From positions 5,084,001 through 5,148,000 of the forward strand of contig OZ176050.1 of the NCBI GenBank assembly GCA_964247055.1: 64,000 nt of DNA. The letters are read 5' to 3'. Of the stretch, positions 18,401-39,475 are shown one piece after another (positions within the stretch are counted from its first letter, which is position 1; each line of letters starts with the position of its first letter). The notes under the pieces were generated by a model. The model was not told the origin of the DNA. It ran no database searches and saw only the letters and a program-made list of their open reading frames with translations. The translations under genes and the position numbers were made by a program. Source of the DNA: Paragordius varius. Taxonomy: Eukaryota; Nematomorpha.

Positions 18401-20562
18401 ATTAACATACTTAACTCAATTTTTCTTGATTGGTAGACTACTTTGTTGAAATTCAAGCCAAACCTGAGGATGATATTCGCCTTACATGCTTTTATGAATC
18501 AGCTTTGCATCGATTGATTCCAAATCACTTGCAGCGGGATAGTCATTCACATCTGGTCACTTGGTTGAGGGACGGATGCCATTTGAATCTTAACAACCTA
18601 ATGAAGCTGGAAAAAGAGGTAGAATAAATTAAAAACCTAATACATTTTGCGTATATATATATATATCAAATAAATTTTGGTGACACGTACTCATCACGAT
18701 TTCGTTAAATTTAGATCGCCAATTGGCCACACACCTCACGATTAACCCTTAGGGGTGCATCTTTATCAGGAGTGTTGAATGATTCGATTTATATGTGTGC
18801 ACTACAAGATGAACTTAAACGAACTGAAATCGTTTATGCATTTGCAATTAGATACGTTAGGAGTTCATCGCTTTATAAATTACCACAAAATTCGATACAG
18901 AGGTCAGAATTTGGGATATCAATATTATTCATGGCAATGCTATTGGCCATTTTTATCTTGCTTTGTTTGACATTTTGGTACAAGAGAGACATTATGTAAG
19001 AATATATAATAAATTCATTAAGCACAAAAATACTCAAATCAAAAGATTTGAGGAATTACTTATTGGTCATGAATATTTACCTTCTGCCATTAAATTTAAG
19101 TCATAAAACACCAAATGTTACGATCTATGTTACTCTTGTAGGAATTGATTCTATATTAATTTTAATGATGTATATAATAAATTTTTTAATGTAATTTGTG
19201 ATAATCTTAATCCATATATTTTAACTTTTTAGATCATCAACACTTGGTGTGAAGAAAATCACCAACCTTTTCAAAACCAATTATGAAAACAACAATATTT
19301 TTGAAGAGAAAGAGGCACTAATTGTATCCAAAACTGAAAATGAATCACAAAAATATCCAACAGAAACAGTCACCGAAAATGCAGTTATAACGGATACCCT
19401 AAAAAATAATACAATGCCCAGCCAAGATCCTCAAGCCAAAATCAAAGACCAAGTTATAACCGAAACGGACTCAACATTGCAAAATATACCAGCAAATGAA
19501 ATTATTATTATAACTTCTGAACCACAAATGGATTTAATAGATTTTACTGAATATGAAGATAGTTTAATGTCCATACCCTCTAGAAATAGCCCAGAAAATA
19601 AATTACCACTAAATATGATTCGTAAAGAGGTATGTCGTTATTGTTGTATTTTAATATCTAAAATAAGAAAAACGATTTATTTTAAATGTTTTGATATTAC
19701 TTTTATTTTAAATTTATAATGGTGTTAGTCTATTTAATGCAAATTAGGTGATCAGATATGAATATTTTTTCCATCATCATTATCTGGCTAGGACAGGCGA
19801 GACATATTTCATAAATAATAGTAAGTCATTACCCTTTGAAATAGGGAAAACGAAACTACAATATATTTAATTTAATTACATATAATATTATATTGATACG
19901 AAATTATTAGGGATTTGAACCCCTAACCGTTTTTACCGTTTTATAACTAAACCGTTCACTAACAGCGACTTTATTAAGCTTCGTGATGTTTTTTATTTTT
20001 TCAATTTCTATGCATTACCCAAAAAACCGAAATCAGAACCATTAATCCACAAAATAGAACTAAAACCTTAAAGAAAAATGATTTGGAACTTCCGCTTATA
20101 ATCATGATTTACGATATTTAGATTGACCCAACACCCTTAAGCAATACAACGTTAGATTCAGCGTCAACCACAGATGTGGCAACCAAATTAAATTTTATGA
20201 GCCGTCCCAAAAAAGATGCCAAACTTCGTCCAAGTTTACGATTGTCTTCCCACAAACTCAAACACGATAAGAATGATACTTTGGCCCAACAAATGTCTGA
20301 TAAAAATACGCCATTTAATAATGCGATGATTAAAGAAAGACGGTACAAAAAATCTTTTGAGCCAGAAATATTGGAACAGGTGCCTTTATTCGATGATAGT
20401 GATATGGACCTTCGTCACAACTTTCGTATGCTAGATCAAATCTTTAAGGAACGCAGTGATGAAGCACCAGTCCATCAATTTAGTATCCTAGATCAAGCAA
20501 AAGAACGTGAAATACAGCGGGACCAACGGAAAATTAGGGCCAAAAAAAGCCAGCGGTCATAA
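9406..20562 (+). CDS. TSP1 x9 / LamG x2 / Ig transmembrane receptor-like protein
   Basis: Predicted type I surface protein of about 1,610 aa; no known family shows this exact order to me. Exons: 9406-9606, 9632-9695, 10512-10610, 11746-12135, 12312-12491, 12591-12803, 12947-13482, 13805-13949, 14982-15170, 15357-15527, 15984-16174, 16299-16408, 16479-16771, 17204-17350, 17432-17581, 17755-17948, 18017-18236, 18437-18618, 18715-18995, 19233-19629, 19748-19820, about 20156-20562. Order: signal peptide (1-20), Cys-containing helical region to 121, TSP1 repeats from about 124 to 793 with WxxWxxC signatures (repeat 4 lacks the usual spacing; a non-TSP1 helical insert follows repeat 1), LamG-like modules about 794-976 and 977-1164, an Ig domain (RLTCFY...VTWLRDG...SIYMCAL), a TM helix near 1292-1313, and a charged tail of about 300 aa. 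Phases agree at all junctions; the last acceptor is the weakest (20156 or a few bases later). AATAAA at 20591-20596. Adhesion or guidance is inference only. Confidence 0.87.
10735..10905. repeat. Degenerate minisatellite in receptor intron
   Basis: Imperfect units of about 20-25 bp of the form cacttttccaatcgaactca recur several times inside the intron 10611-11745. The style is the same as the small array at 4850-4965. No coding capacity. Confidence 0.4.
14098..14307. repeat. Mariner-type MITE, copy 1
   Basis: About 210 bp with terminal inverted repeats of roughly 65 bp: the left end has gttggtcaatttacattat and cagtagcgtatg, the right end catatgctactgtatt and aatgtgaattgacc. The outer motif CAGTATGCC next to TA resembles Tc1/mariner ends. 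It lies inside the receptor intron 13950-14981. A second copy is at about 45481-45685. Confidence 0.6.
14311..14548. repeat. hAT-type MITE relic
   Basis: Ends resemble AGGGGTGTCCAACAT read inward on both sides (left gggtatccaatatgcg, right ttggacacccc). The interior (tttgcaaaaatatgc, tgtttgcatttttatg, attaatacccat) matches the longer element at 33524-34724. It sits only a few bases from the mariner-type MITE. Related copies are near 23405, 25528 and 49097. Confidence 0.55.
19905..19978 (-). repeat. Possible tRNA-derived fragment in receptor intron
   Basis: On the minus strand a T-arm-like hairpin TTAGGG GTTCAAAT CCCTAA follows an A-box-like segment (TTAGTTATAAAACGG). The acceptor stem does not pair and the T-loop has eight bases, so this is not a functional tRNA; it is a tRNA pseudogene or a SINE head. 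It lies in the intron between 19820 and the last exon. Confidence 0.3.
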
Positions 20563-22313
<1,751 letters not shown>

Positions 22314-23404
22314 TTATTTTATCTTAAATGTATGTGTTAACCAGTATATTGGTATTAAATATACTGGGGTTATCATTTGTTGTATTCGCAAAAACGCTTT
22401 TTTGCATGTCGATAAAGTTATTATCTTCGGTTTTATATTATATAAAAATAAATAATAAAAATTGCAATCTGTCTTATCATTCTTTCGAGCGGTCCATAAG
22501 GTGTACTATCTCATGATAACAATATGGTTTTAGATTAACTGTTGCAATATCCCATTTTATAAAAACCACAAAACTCTCAGAGGGCTGAGACAAACATTTT
22601 AATATTACATCTTTTTATGCCACACCGTACATTAATACTTAAAATTTCCATTTAATTGTTTCATTCTCAATTAAGCGTCCATGTTTACTTATCAGCAGGG
22701 CTTTAAGGAATAACCCCAGAATATGTTGAGATTAAATCATAAACCGCCACCCCATAGCCATACATAAGTGCCCATATTTGTTTTTTTTAAAAACAATTGA
22801 AAAATTATGGTTTAAAATCGTAAAAGTTTAACAGCCTGATTACTGATTGAAATAAAAAATCGCTATAAATGCAAATTAAAATAAATTATTATGTGATAAA
22901 CTTTTAATTTCTTACTCTGATTAAAATCGTAAAATGTAATTTTTTAAAACAATAAATTGATAAATGCGACTCGCTTCCCCGTCGACCAATATGGAGACTT
23001 GAGGAAATATGGGAAGGCCATTTAAAATTCCAAATTTTTATGCTGTAAATGGATTAGTACATGCTGAACATTTCAACTCTAAATTAGGTGTAACTCGGAG
23101 ACGCTAAGATGATTATAAAATTTAACAAAGATTTTTGTGGAATATATATCATTTTATATATCTGTTTTGTTTCTTGTATATTTATAATAATTTTGGCTCA
23201 TTGTTTTTAATAATTTCTACTTAAAATAATGTTTTCTATAAAATAATTATATTTTGGCTGATATAAAAGTGATTAGTAATTAAGCATCGAATTAGATCCT
23301 TATCCGTAACACAAAACCTGATAATAATTGAAAAATTAGGCACCAAATTTGTAACGAATTCCAATTTTGAATATTTGATACCGAAATTCCTTAATTGTTC
23401 AAAT

Positions 23405-23575
23405 CAGGGATGCCCGCGCTTTGTTAGGTACGCAAAAGTGCTTAAATGTTAAAAAATGAATTTTAATCAAAAATTTACGATTATTGAGAAGATCTATCCG
23501 AAATAAGGCTCAAAAAAAATAAAAAACAAAAATTATTAAAGCAGCCCGAGAAGATATTTATGTAGGACACCCCTA
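23405..23575. repeat. Short hAT-type MITE
   Basis: A 170-bp unit starting caggg-atgcccgc and ending taggacacccct; the ends are imperfect inverted repeats of the AGGGGTGTCC family seen at 33524. No coding content. Confidence 0.45.
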
Positions 23576-24057
23576 GTTAAACCAACACCATCTGGTTTAT
23601 ATTATAAAAATTTAGATTCCAACCCAATTCTATTTTCCATTTTGAGGACTCGACGTTTTTAGACCTGGTTTTAAGGCCTTATGGGTTAACACTAAAATGC
23701 CATATGTTTTAAAATTTGACTCATTTATGTCCTTTCTATTATTGTATATCTTAATAAAATAATTATGAAATTTATTCAAAATAGATAAATAACCACAAGT
23801 TTTTTGTTTCTTATATATAGCTTACATATATTGACCTTCTCCACCATTAATTACTCTTGAATATCATAAATCCCGCCTTGAATTCGAATTTACCTTGGAA
23901 CATTTTAAATTCAACCCTGAACTTTGAAATTTATAAATAAACTATGTGGTTTTAAACAAATTAACTAAGCAATATGTGTATCTTCTCTTAAATAATTTAT
24001 TTTATGTCATCAAGTTACATATATTATTATCCTACAATCTCGGCATTTTTGCGTTTA

Positions 24058-24848
24058 TTTTAACACTTGGATACAGCAAATTATTTAGGTCTGGTTTCAA
24101 AATGGGATCGTTGGTCTCATACCTGTTATAAATCAATTATGGAAAATTGAAACCTCATTTAAAAAAACGTAATATTATTTATTTTATGGATAAACCTGAA
24201 CGTGAAATTTTTATAGCACATGTATAATTAAGCTATAAATATCATGAATAAACCACTTTTCCTTTTATAATAAATTAGATGTGATAATTAAATATTATTT
24301 TTGCAAAATTATACAAAAATGATTTAATATCAAATGGCGTCAATTAATTTGACATGGAACTTTTTATCAAAACTAAACTTTATCAGATATTTTGGCTAAT
24401 TTATATGATTTTTATTAGAATAGTCGCATCAATTTAAATCAAAACCGGCCCTTTAAGTCAGTGGTTCCCAAAAGGGGGAAACGCCCCCCAAGAGGGCGCA
24501 TAAATATTTAAGGGTGGCACGAAAATTTTGAAACATTTAATTAAAAAATAAAACCAAAAACAAAATCAAGGATTTCAGGTGTGAATCATCAAGATTGGTC
24601 ACTGATATGGAAAAAATATTAAAAAGAAGATATAAAAATATTATTGAAATGGGATTTCTAAATTATTACAATATATTTACATTTTTATATTGGATTTTTT
24701 TGAGTGGGGGGCGCAAAAAATTTTATTTTTAATTTGGTGGAGAGGGAACAAAAAAAGGCTCGAACCATTGTTTTAGGCATTTTTTGTAATATCAATTAAT
24801 AAATGGTCTGAGGTCACTAATTACCCCAATATGAATCAATATTTAAAT
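24058..24848. repeat. TTAA-flanked MITE, split by a later insertion
   Basis: It starts TTAACACTTGGATAC and ends with taccccaatatgaatca. Its interior (atggcgtcaattaatttgac, aactttttatcaaaac, gatattttggc) matches the copy near 63664-63760. The segment 24462-24773 interrupts it. Confidence 0.5.
24462..24773. repeat. hAT-type MITE (CAGTGGTTCCC ends)
   Basis: About 312 bp with outer ends CAGTGGTTCCCAAA and (inverted) CAATGGTTCGAGCC, and subterminal G-rich blocks (agggggaaacgcccccc; gagtggggggcgc). This is a classic non-autonomous hAT layout. The flanking 8-mers ctttaagt and ttttaggc are only partly alike, so the target duplication has decayed. It is younger than the TTAA-flanked repeat that it splits. 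Confidence 0.65.
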
Positions 24849-24938
24849 AGTCAATCGTAAATTTAAAATGTTTTTCTCGATGCTCAAATTTTGAAATTTA
24901 AATAACAGATGTTAGTGAATGTACAATAAAATATTTAA

Positions 24939-32338
<7,400 letters not shown>

Positions 32339-32366
32339 AACAAGTTAAATATTATACTAAACCATT

Positions 32367-33369
32367 TCAAGAGATGAATGCAGCAGTGTTTGGTTTTATG
32401 TCTGGTAAATTTAGCATGAGATATGGAGATTTACTTGGATCAAATAAATTTGTGTAAAAATAGTTTCCGATATCCAACTCTTTAGTACATGTGACATTCT
32501 TTTTGTCGACCTTTTGACAATGTTTTAACGAAACCCGGATTGCCATTGAACTTTGGTATTTCTTCAATGATTTTGTTTTCTTTGGCAAACATTGTTTGAG
32601 ATTTAGATCTATCTCCAGTTTTTGATTAATCGTTCCTTTGATGGTTAAGATATCCCTCATTAAAAATACCTTTTTAATATAAAATATAAATGCAGATTAA
32701 TTTGTTGGTTATCAATATATAATATAAATTCTGTAAATATCAAGCTTTCTTAGTATGTGCTTTAAGTTTCAAAACTTAAAAAGTATGATGGATAATTATG
32801 CCGCACACTTTTTAAAAGTTATGAGGAGATAAACAAATTGAGTATTTATCCCAATTTTTATCAAAATTTTTAATGGTGTTAACATTCCCAATAAAATACA
32901 TTAACAAAATATTCGTTTATCAAATAGTCAGGCCTGTCCTGTCAGTGAATCAGGTTGGGCACAGATGAAAATTTATATTTACCTTAATATTGGATTGCAG
33001 CTGATATTTTTTACCATATTATATTTTCAATATCTATCGGATTTACTGGTTTTAATAATAATTATGATTAATTTAATTGTTTTAGTAGTCAATCCATAAT
33101 TATTATATTATATTTTTATTATAAAGCTTAATATAAATTCTACCTTATATATATATTTAAGACCTAGAATAATGGTTTTATCTTTACCCCAAATTTAATT
33201 ATTATTCTGTTTTACTTAAAAATGCTAAAATTACCTGATTATAAGCCCAAACTTTGATCTTGTAAAAATGTTTTTTATCGCATTCCTTTGCTCTTTTAAT
33301 TAAGGAAATGGTTGGCCACAAAACTAAAATAGTTTTCTTTGACTTATACAGGTTGGTTTGAAAACTCAT
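32367..33369 (-). CDS. Unrecognised small gene, two exons
   Basis: Minus strand. Exon 33369-33235 (ATG, 45 codons, ending in CAG before gtaatt) and exon 32669-32367 (acceptor aaaaag, phase 0, stop) join to 145 aa. It is Lys-rich and basic, with no signal peptide, TM or motif that I recognise; the last 20 residues are hydrophobic and Pro-containing. Support comes from clean splice sites with matching phase and an end 28 bp from the ATG16 stop, the same tight convergent layout as ERV1/SFT2. The ATG could be internal, with more exons upstream on the minus strand. Exon prediction only; function unknown. Confidence 0.42.
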
Positions 33370-33523
33370 TATTATATTGCTTGCATTATGGACTTCTTTT
33401 TTTAAAAAAAAATCAATATTGATTTTAGAAATGTAAATCATTATGTAACATCGAAATATATTATATATTGAATTTTTTTAAAAAATAGAAAAAGTTTGGC
33501 ATATCACATATAAAGGGTTATAT

Positions 33524-34724
33524 CTGGGGTGTCCGACATGCGGCCTCCCAATACATTATTTTCGGATGGCGAAAAATTTGGCAAAAATATGCTTACAAAA
33601 TCTTGGCAAAAATGATATATAAACCTACAATGCTTAATTGGCAACGAACTAAAAAAATTGTTATATTTGTTTGCATGTTACAATATGTTTTATAATTTTG
33701 TTGCATTTAACAGTTTGTTTGAAATCATATAAAATATTTATTAATGCCCATATAAAGATGGCCTGCCATGCCATTTGTGTCGGACACTGGGTTAGAAATC
33801 TTCGCGGCCATTTTTTTTCTTTCGATTTAAAATCGCTAAGGAAAGAGGCAACTAAATATTTATTAAAAAATAAAGATTAGTTCCAACCTTATTTTATTAC
33901 CAAATTTATCGATTATAAAATCAGGTGTTTGTTTCAATCGATATTTAGAATCCAATTTTTGAATCTCGAAGTTAGAAAATTGCAAAATATATAAGCTTTT
34001 TGCAGGGCCTTGATTATTGAGTTTTTTGCAGGAGCCAGTTTATTGTGCTGAAACCAACCCGATTCCTCCCTAGGAATCAGCCCAGTTTCATTTTAATTTT
34101 TGGAAACCAGGTCGGTACCAACCGTTTACGAACCACCTTGATAGCATTGGCTTTATTATTACAGGATTTTAACCAAAAAACTTTAAAAACAGTAGCTATT
34201 TACAAGTTTTAGTGAAGAACAAAAGTGCTCCAAAAAATCGTCTTCAAAAAAATGAAAAGGTAATGCAGTGCATTTTACATAACATGAGATATACGCGTTT
34301 GACAACGGTAGGAAAAGTGTATTTGCTTTAATTTGGCAATACATCCACGCCAGTGATTAATCAATTAAATTCAGTCAACTTCAATGAACGTATATTAAGG
34401 AATAGTTATAATTACTACATTTCATTGCCCAACACAAATGGCTTAGCGGGCGGCAAAATTAATAAGTGTACCTTTTTTATTATGTTTGACACTCACAACT
34501 CTAAAAAATTAACGAACACAGTTAGATACTATTTATTTCACTAAATTTTACTAGTTTGTTGCAAAAACTTGAAAAGTATCAAATGATTTGTTTAAAAATA
34601 TCAATTTTACTAAAATTTTGTGAACGAGCATAAAAAATTATGGATTTAAAATTTTTGGTATATTATAAGAAAATATTGCGGGCCGCACATAACATCTCAG
34701 AGAGTCACATGTCGGACACCCCTG
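33524..34724. mobile_element. hAT-like element, about 1.2 kb
   Basis: Near-perfect terminal inverted repeats of 17 bp: ctggggtgtccgacatg at 33524-33540 and its complement at 34708-34724, with subterminal gcggcc/ggccgc. No transposase is visible, so it is non-autonomous. The interior near 33800-33990 looks like an inserted copy of the dispersed repeat from 4.6-7.9 kb. The flanking 8-mers do not match, so the target duplication is lost. This is the best-preserved member of the family seen at 14311, 23405, 25528 and 49097. Confidence 0.65.
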
Positions 34725-34984
34725 ATTTCAACAAAATTGGTTAAAAACCTATTTTAGTTACAGCATCTTGCATTTTATGAAAGAATCCCTGCATGATTGT
34801 TAGCCGTTATAATTTTTTTATTTGGCTGCTGAAACAATCCCAAAACTTATAATAATTTTAAAGACCCAAAAAATGTATGGAATAAAAGATCTTGCACCCA
34901 ACAAAAAAACTAAAATTTATATTAAGGTCCTTGTTACAATATTTATATAGTCAATATACACTGCCACTCGCGGGGTATGAAAAG

Positions 34985-35760
34985 GTAATTTGATTAACCA
35001 TATTTATCGATTCTGATAGATGAATCTATCCGGATAAGAGAGTTATGACCAGTTTTGTGTTACTGGCCCAAATTGCAAAATTTGCGCATGTGATGCTACT
35101 TTTGTTGGTAAAAGCTAAATGCTTAATTCCAAATAATGTGTTAAACGAAACATAAATATCAATACAATAAATTAGGTTTTAATTATTTTGTTCCGAAAGT
35201 CTCATATTCCTCCCCCCTTCCCCTTTAAAATAGGTTAGTACTCTTAAAATAATAATATATGATAGATTATGGCTTAAAAAAATTTATTTTTAGCCAAATT
35301 TTTATGAACCATATTTATTGTATTTTGAAAGATAATCTGTAAACATTTTATTTTTACATACACTCTTATTATATTATTCAATGATGCTGATTATTTTCCC
35401 TTCATTATTTTTATATGGTATAGTAGGCAGGATGCACTCTTACACTGCGTGTTAGCGTTCGAACCGCGAAACTACGCAATTTTTCCATTATCACTGTCCG
35501 CGTTGGGCAGGCAAGTGTTAATGCCTTCACACCGGATAATTAAACATAAATTTAGCATTTTCCGCGCAATCTCGATAATTTTGCCTTTATTTTAGATAAA
35601 CTTGCCCACTTTAGACTGGTCCAAAATTCGAACTTTTAAAGCCCACATCTAAGATTTAAGATTTTAAATAATGATTTTCCTATTTTAGGGATACAGTAAA
35701 AATTTAAATTATACGGACAAAGGGTAAAATATAGATAAATATTTTTTTCTAAATACAACC
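34985..35760. repeat. Left arm of a fold-back repeat around the Penelope element
   Basis: Blocks gatgctacttttgttggtaa, taaatgcttaattcc and aattatacggacaaa reappear in inverted orientation at 39570-39860. A SINE at 35405-35545 interrupts this arm. A third, single copy of the family is at 5640-6130. Confidence 0.5.
35405..35545 (+). repeat. tRNA-derived SINE, copy 1
   Basis: Pol III type internal promoter: A box TGGTATAGTAGG at 35416-35427 and B box GCGTTCGAACC at 35455-35465. A shared body follows (ctacgcaatttttccatta, cactgtcc, gggcaggcaagtgtt). The copy at 43.1 kb, on the other strand, matches over about 125 bp with both boxes. Confidence 0.65.
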
Positions 35761-36476
35761 ATTTTTTATATCCTATTTTTTTAATATAGCTCATTGTTTA
35801 AAAGGGCAAAATGTGAAATAGAGATATATTATTAACACAATCTACATTTTTCAATTATAAATCAATGATAGGGAAAAAAGGAAATAAATATTGATTATAT
35901 AGTGTTTATAAAAAAATATTATCGAACTGAATGCGTTTCATCCTAAAATGCTCTATTTTGAGAAATTTAAAAAACAATCATTTAAATATATCAATTTACC
36001 ACTTAACCCTATAGAATGATTTTTTCTATGATAACTGTTTTAAAAGGCAAGATATATCTGGGAATTATTTTCATATCGTACTGTGCGATCAAAGAAAAAC
36101 GAAATCGTCTCGATACTTACAATAAATGATGGTTAAAATTTCATTCTCTGCAACATCAACTAAAGCTCTTTTTTATAAAAAACATATACCATGAATATCC
36201 CTTTTAAAATCGTTCCTATACTAGAACAAAAAAATTATAATTGAGATAAAAATTACGATTTTCTCAACCCTTTCAATAATTTTAAGTGAAGGGTTAGTTG
36301 TTAGTGTATTTTCCTTTTTCGATAGATTTCCGACGCCCTTCCCCCACACTTATTTTACTTTTTTGCTAAATATGATATGGTTAATACCATAGAGCTCTTG
36401 TTTTTCCATTCTTTACCAAATATTTATACCCATTTAACGAATAAAAGTAAATTTTTGATAAAATAAAGTACACATG
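35761..36476. other. Stretch with no recognisable feature
   Basis: AT-rich sequence between the fold-back arm and the left direct repeat of the Penelope element. I see no exon, RNA gene or repeat that I can place. Confidence 0.4.
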
Positions 36477-36548
36477 ACTGTAATTATGTATAAAAAAATA
36501 TGGAAATTGATTTAAAACGTGTCATAGAATAAATAAAATTCGCGAACG

Positions 36549-36581
36549 GTTTCGGACATTTTAACGTGTGTCCGTCCTCAG
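36549..36581 (-). ncRNA. Hammerhead-ribozyme-like motif, inverted arm
   Basis: Complement of the motif at 39443-39475: CTGAGGA, stem GGACA/TGTCC, then GAAAC. It is identical in the core to the right-arm copy. Confidence 0.35.
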
Positions 36582-39442
36582 CGTAAAAAAAATTATATAA
36601 ATGAGTATGGATAAAATGGTTCTTTATATACAATTTTTTAAAAACGTTTATTGTTGTTTTTTTCTTAACATATGATAAGTTAAAACCATTTGTCATTGAG
36701 AGTGGTTTAAACCATGTCGAACAAACAATTTATTAAATTTACAACAATATACAAAAAAAAGACACAAAAAATAAATAAGGGACAACAACTTTGAGTGGAA
36801 AACAAAAGAGTCCATATGGGATCAATCATCAAGAATGACTTTCCATATATCACTTATCTTTTGTCCCTCCTCTCGGTTAAAGTTGTTTCCTTTGAGAATC
36901 TCTAATGATTCCCGCGTAAGCCTTTGATTATTATTGAAAATTGTAATGCAACTGTATTGTTAAAGGAAACATTATGATTTTCCTTCCAACAATGTTCCGC
37001 AATACAACTCTTAAAATCTCCATTCTTTATGTTATACTTGTGTTCATTCAGGCGTGTTTTAACTTTCCTTGCGGTTTGGCCGATATATACCTTGCCATAC
37101 TCGCATGGAACTTTATACACCCCTGGATAATTTAATTTGGATTTATTATTATTTGTTAAAAAAGTTTTTAATTTAAGACCTGTAAACTCCACACCAATGT
37201 CAAATTGCTTTAAAGTGTGAGCTATGCGATCGGTGATGTTGGTAATGAACAGTTTAAACACCTTTCTATAGATGACCAACCTAGCTGCTCAAAATACTAC
37301 ATTGAAGGAAATAACAATAAGGAAAAAAACCCCATCAATAAAAATAATTCACATGAATCAATAAAAACAAATCAAGTGACAAACAAAGTTAATAATAACA
37401 ACGAAAACCTGATCGTAAACATGTCAAACATGGTGCTTAATGACCATATGATCTCAATTTTAAATAAAGGCCTAAAATTTACTATTTCTCCCTCAGTTGT
37501 GCCAGTAGTACAAATTATTTCAAACGTTGAAGCAGGTCTCTCTCGTATAGACCCAAAAATAGCTGACATCATCAGAATGCAAGTCGTATCTATCCTAAAG
37601 AACAACAAAGATGAAAGAAGGCGATCAAACATATCACGTGAAGAATATATAACATTAAAAGAGTTGAAAAATAATAATGATATTTTTATTTCAAACTCTG
37701 ACAAAGGAAACCAAGTAGTTATAATGAACTTGTTAGACTATAATCAAAAAATGCAACATATTTTAGAAGATACATCCAAATATAAAAAGATCACACGATG
37801 CCCTTTTTACACATTACACATAAACGTTAAAAAATGATAAAATCATCTCCCATTCCGTCACATTTACACAATTCGTTAATTTCCCAAAGACGCGCAAAAC
37901 GGATGTTCTACTGCGTCCAATTGTATCCACCAAAAATTCATCTCTATATGGTTTGGTACAACATTTATCAGAATAATTGCAACCCTTCTTAAAAAACAAA
38001 TTAAAAAATTCGTTTGAATTTATAGATAAAATAAGGGATATACATGTAGCTGAAACCGATTTATTAATAAGTTTAGATGTGGAGAGCCTCTTTACCAGTG
38101 TACCACTCAAAGATTTAACCCATCTTCTTGAAGATTTAAAGGTGGATGCGAAATATATTTCCCTGATTGAATTTTGTATAAATAATAATTTTTTTGAATT
38201 CAATGATAATTTTTATTTGCAGAAAGACGGGTTACCGATGGGTTCCCCAATTTCCCTTCATTCTAGCTGATCTTTTTATGGAAACATTTGAAAATCAATT
38301 TATACTAAATTATTTTTTAAAACCAAAATTTTATACCCGGTATGTGGACGATATGTTTATAATTTGGCCACATACAAGAACTGATCTCTCCTTATTTTTA
38401 GATTATATAAATTCGAATCCCTTTAACATACGGTTAACCGTCGAATTTGAGGCTAACCGATCACTACCATTTTTAGATGTTCTAATTACTCGAAATGACA
38501 CAATATTGTCATACAGTTTTTATCAAAAACCCACTCATTCCAATACCTATTTACATAAAAGTTCTTACCACAACTCGTTACAAAAAAAGAATGTTTTGAA
38601 AAATCAAATCTTTCGCCGGCTTAAACTGACAGATAATGCAAATAAAAATATTATAACAGAGCGTTTTGTGGAAACCTTTTTAAAAAATGGATATTCTGCA
38701 AACGATATCCATCGATCAATTTTATCACTAAATAATACCAAGGAAAACACCAAAAATTATAAGTTTTTATTTCATTACCATATATACAGAACATCACCGA
38801 TCGCATAGCTCACACTTTAAAGCAATTTGACATTGGTGTGGAGTTTACAGGTCTTAAATTAAAAACTTTTTTATCAAATAATAATAAATCCAAATTAAAT
38901 TATCCAGGGGTGTATAAAGTTCCATGCGAGTGTGGCAAGGTATATATCGGCCAAACCGCAAGGAAAGTTAAAACACGCCTGAATGAACACAAGTATAACA
39001 TAAAGAATGGAGATTTTAAGAGTTGTATTGCGGAACATTGTTGGAAGGAAAATCATAATGTTTCCTTTGACAATGTCAGTTGCATTACAATTTTCAATAA
39101 TAATCAAAGGCTTACGCGGGAATCATTAGAGATTCTCAAAGGAAACAACTTTAACCGAGAGGAGGGACAAAAGATGAGTGATATATGGAAAGTCATTCTT
39201 GATGATTGATCCCATATGGACTCTTTTGTTTTCCACTCAAAGTTGTTGTCCCTTATTTATTTTTTGTGTCTTTTTTTAGTATATTGTTGTAAATTTAATA
39301 ATTGTTTGTTCGACTGGTTTAAACCACTCTCAATGACAAATGATTTTAACTTATCATTTGTTAAGAAAACAACAATAAACGTTTTTAAAAAATTGTATAT
39401 AAAGAACCATTTTATCCATACTCATTAATAATTTTTTTTACG

Positions 39443-39475
39443 CTGAGGACGGACACACGTTAAAATGTCCGAAAC
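39443..39475 (+). ncRNA. Hammerhead-ribozyme-like motif, right arm
   Basis: CTGAGGA (fits CUGANGA), one extra C, a stem GGACA/TGTCC with a loop of about ten bases, then GAAAC. Penelope-like elements are known to carry hammerhead motifs in their terminal repeats. I could not draw a clean stem III with the UH cleavage site, so this is a candidate only. Confidence 0.4.

Larger units (their letters stand above)
22314..24938. repeat. Gene-free 2.6 kb with MITEs
   Basis: Between EGR and ATG16 I see no coding exon. It holds a small hAT-like MITE (23405-23575), part of a TTAA-flanked repeat (about 24058-24848) and a hAT-type MITE (24462-24773) inserted in that repeat. The ORF at 23946-24131 lies across repeat sequence and is not credible. 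Confidence 0.5.

Noticed and set aside
19905-19978. Functional tRNA gene
   Set aside because: The acceptor stem does not pair and the T-loop is irregular; at best a pseudogene or SINE head.
37372-38203. Minus-strand ORFs inside the Penelope element
   Set aside because: They are antisense to the RT coding part and carry no domain of their own.
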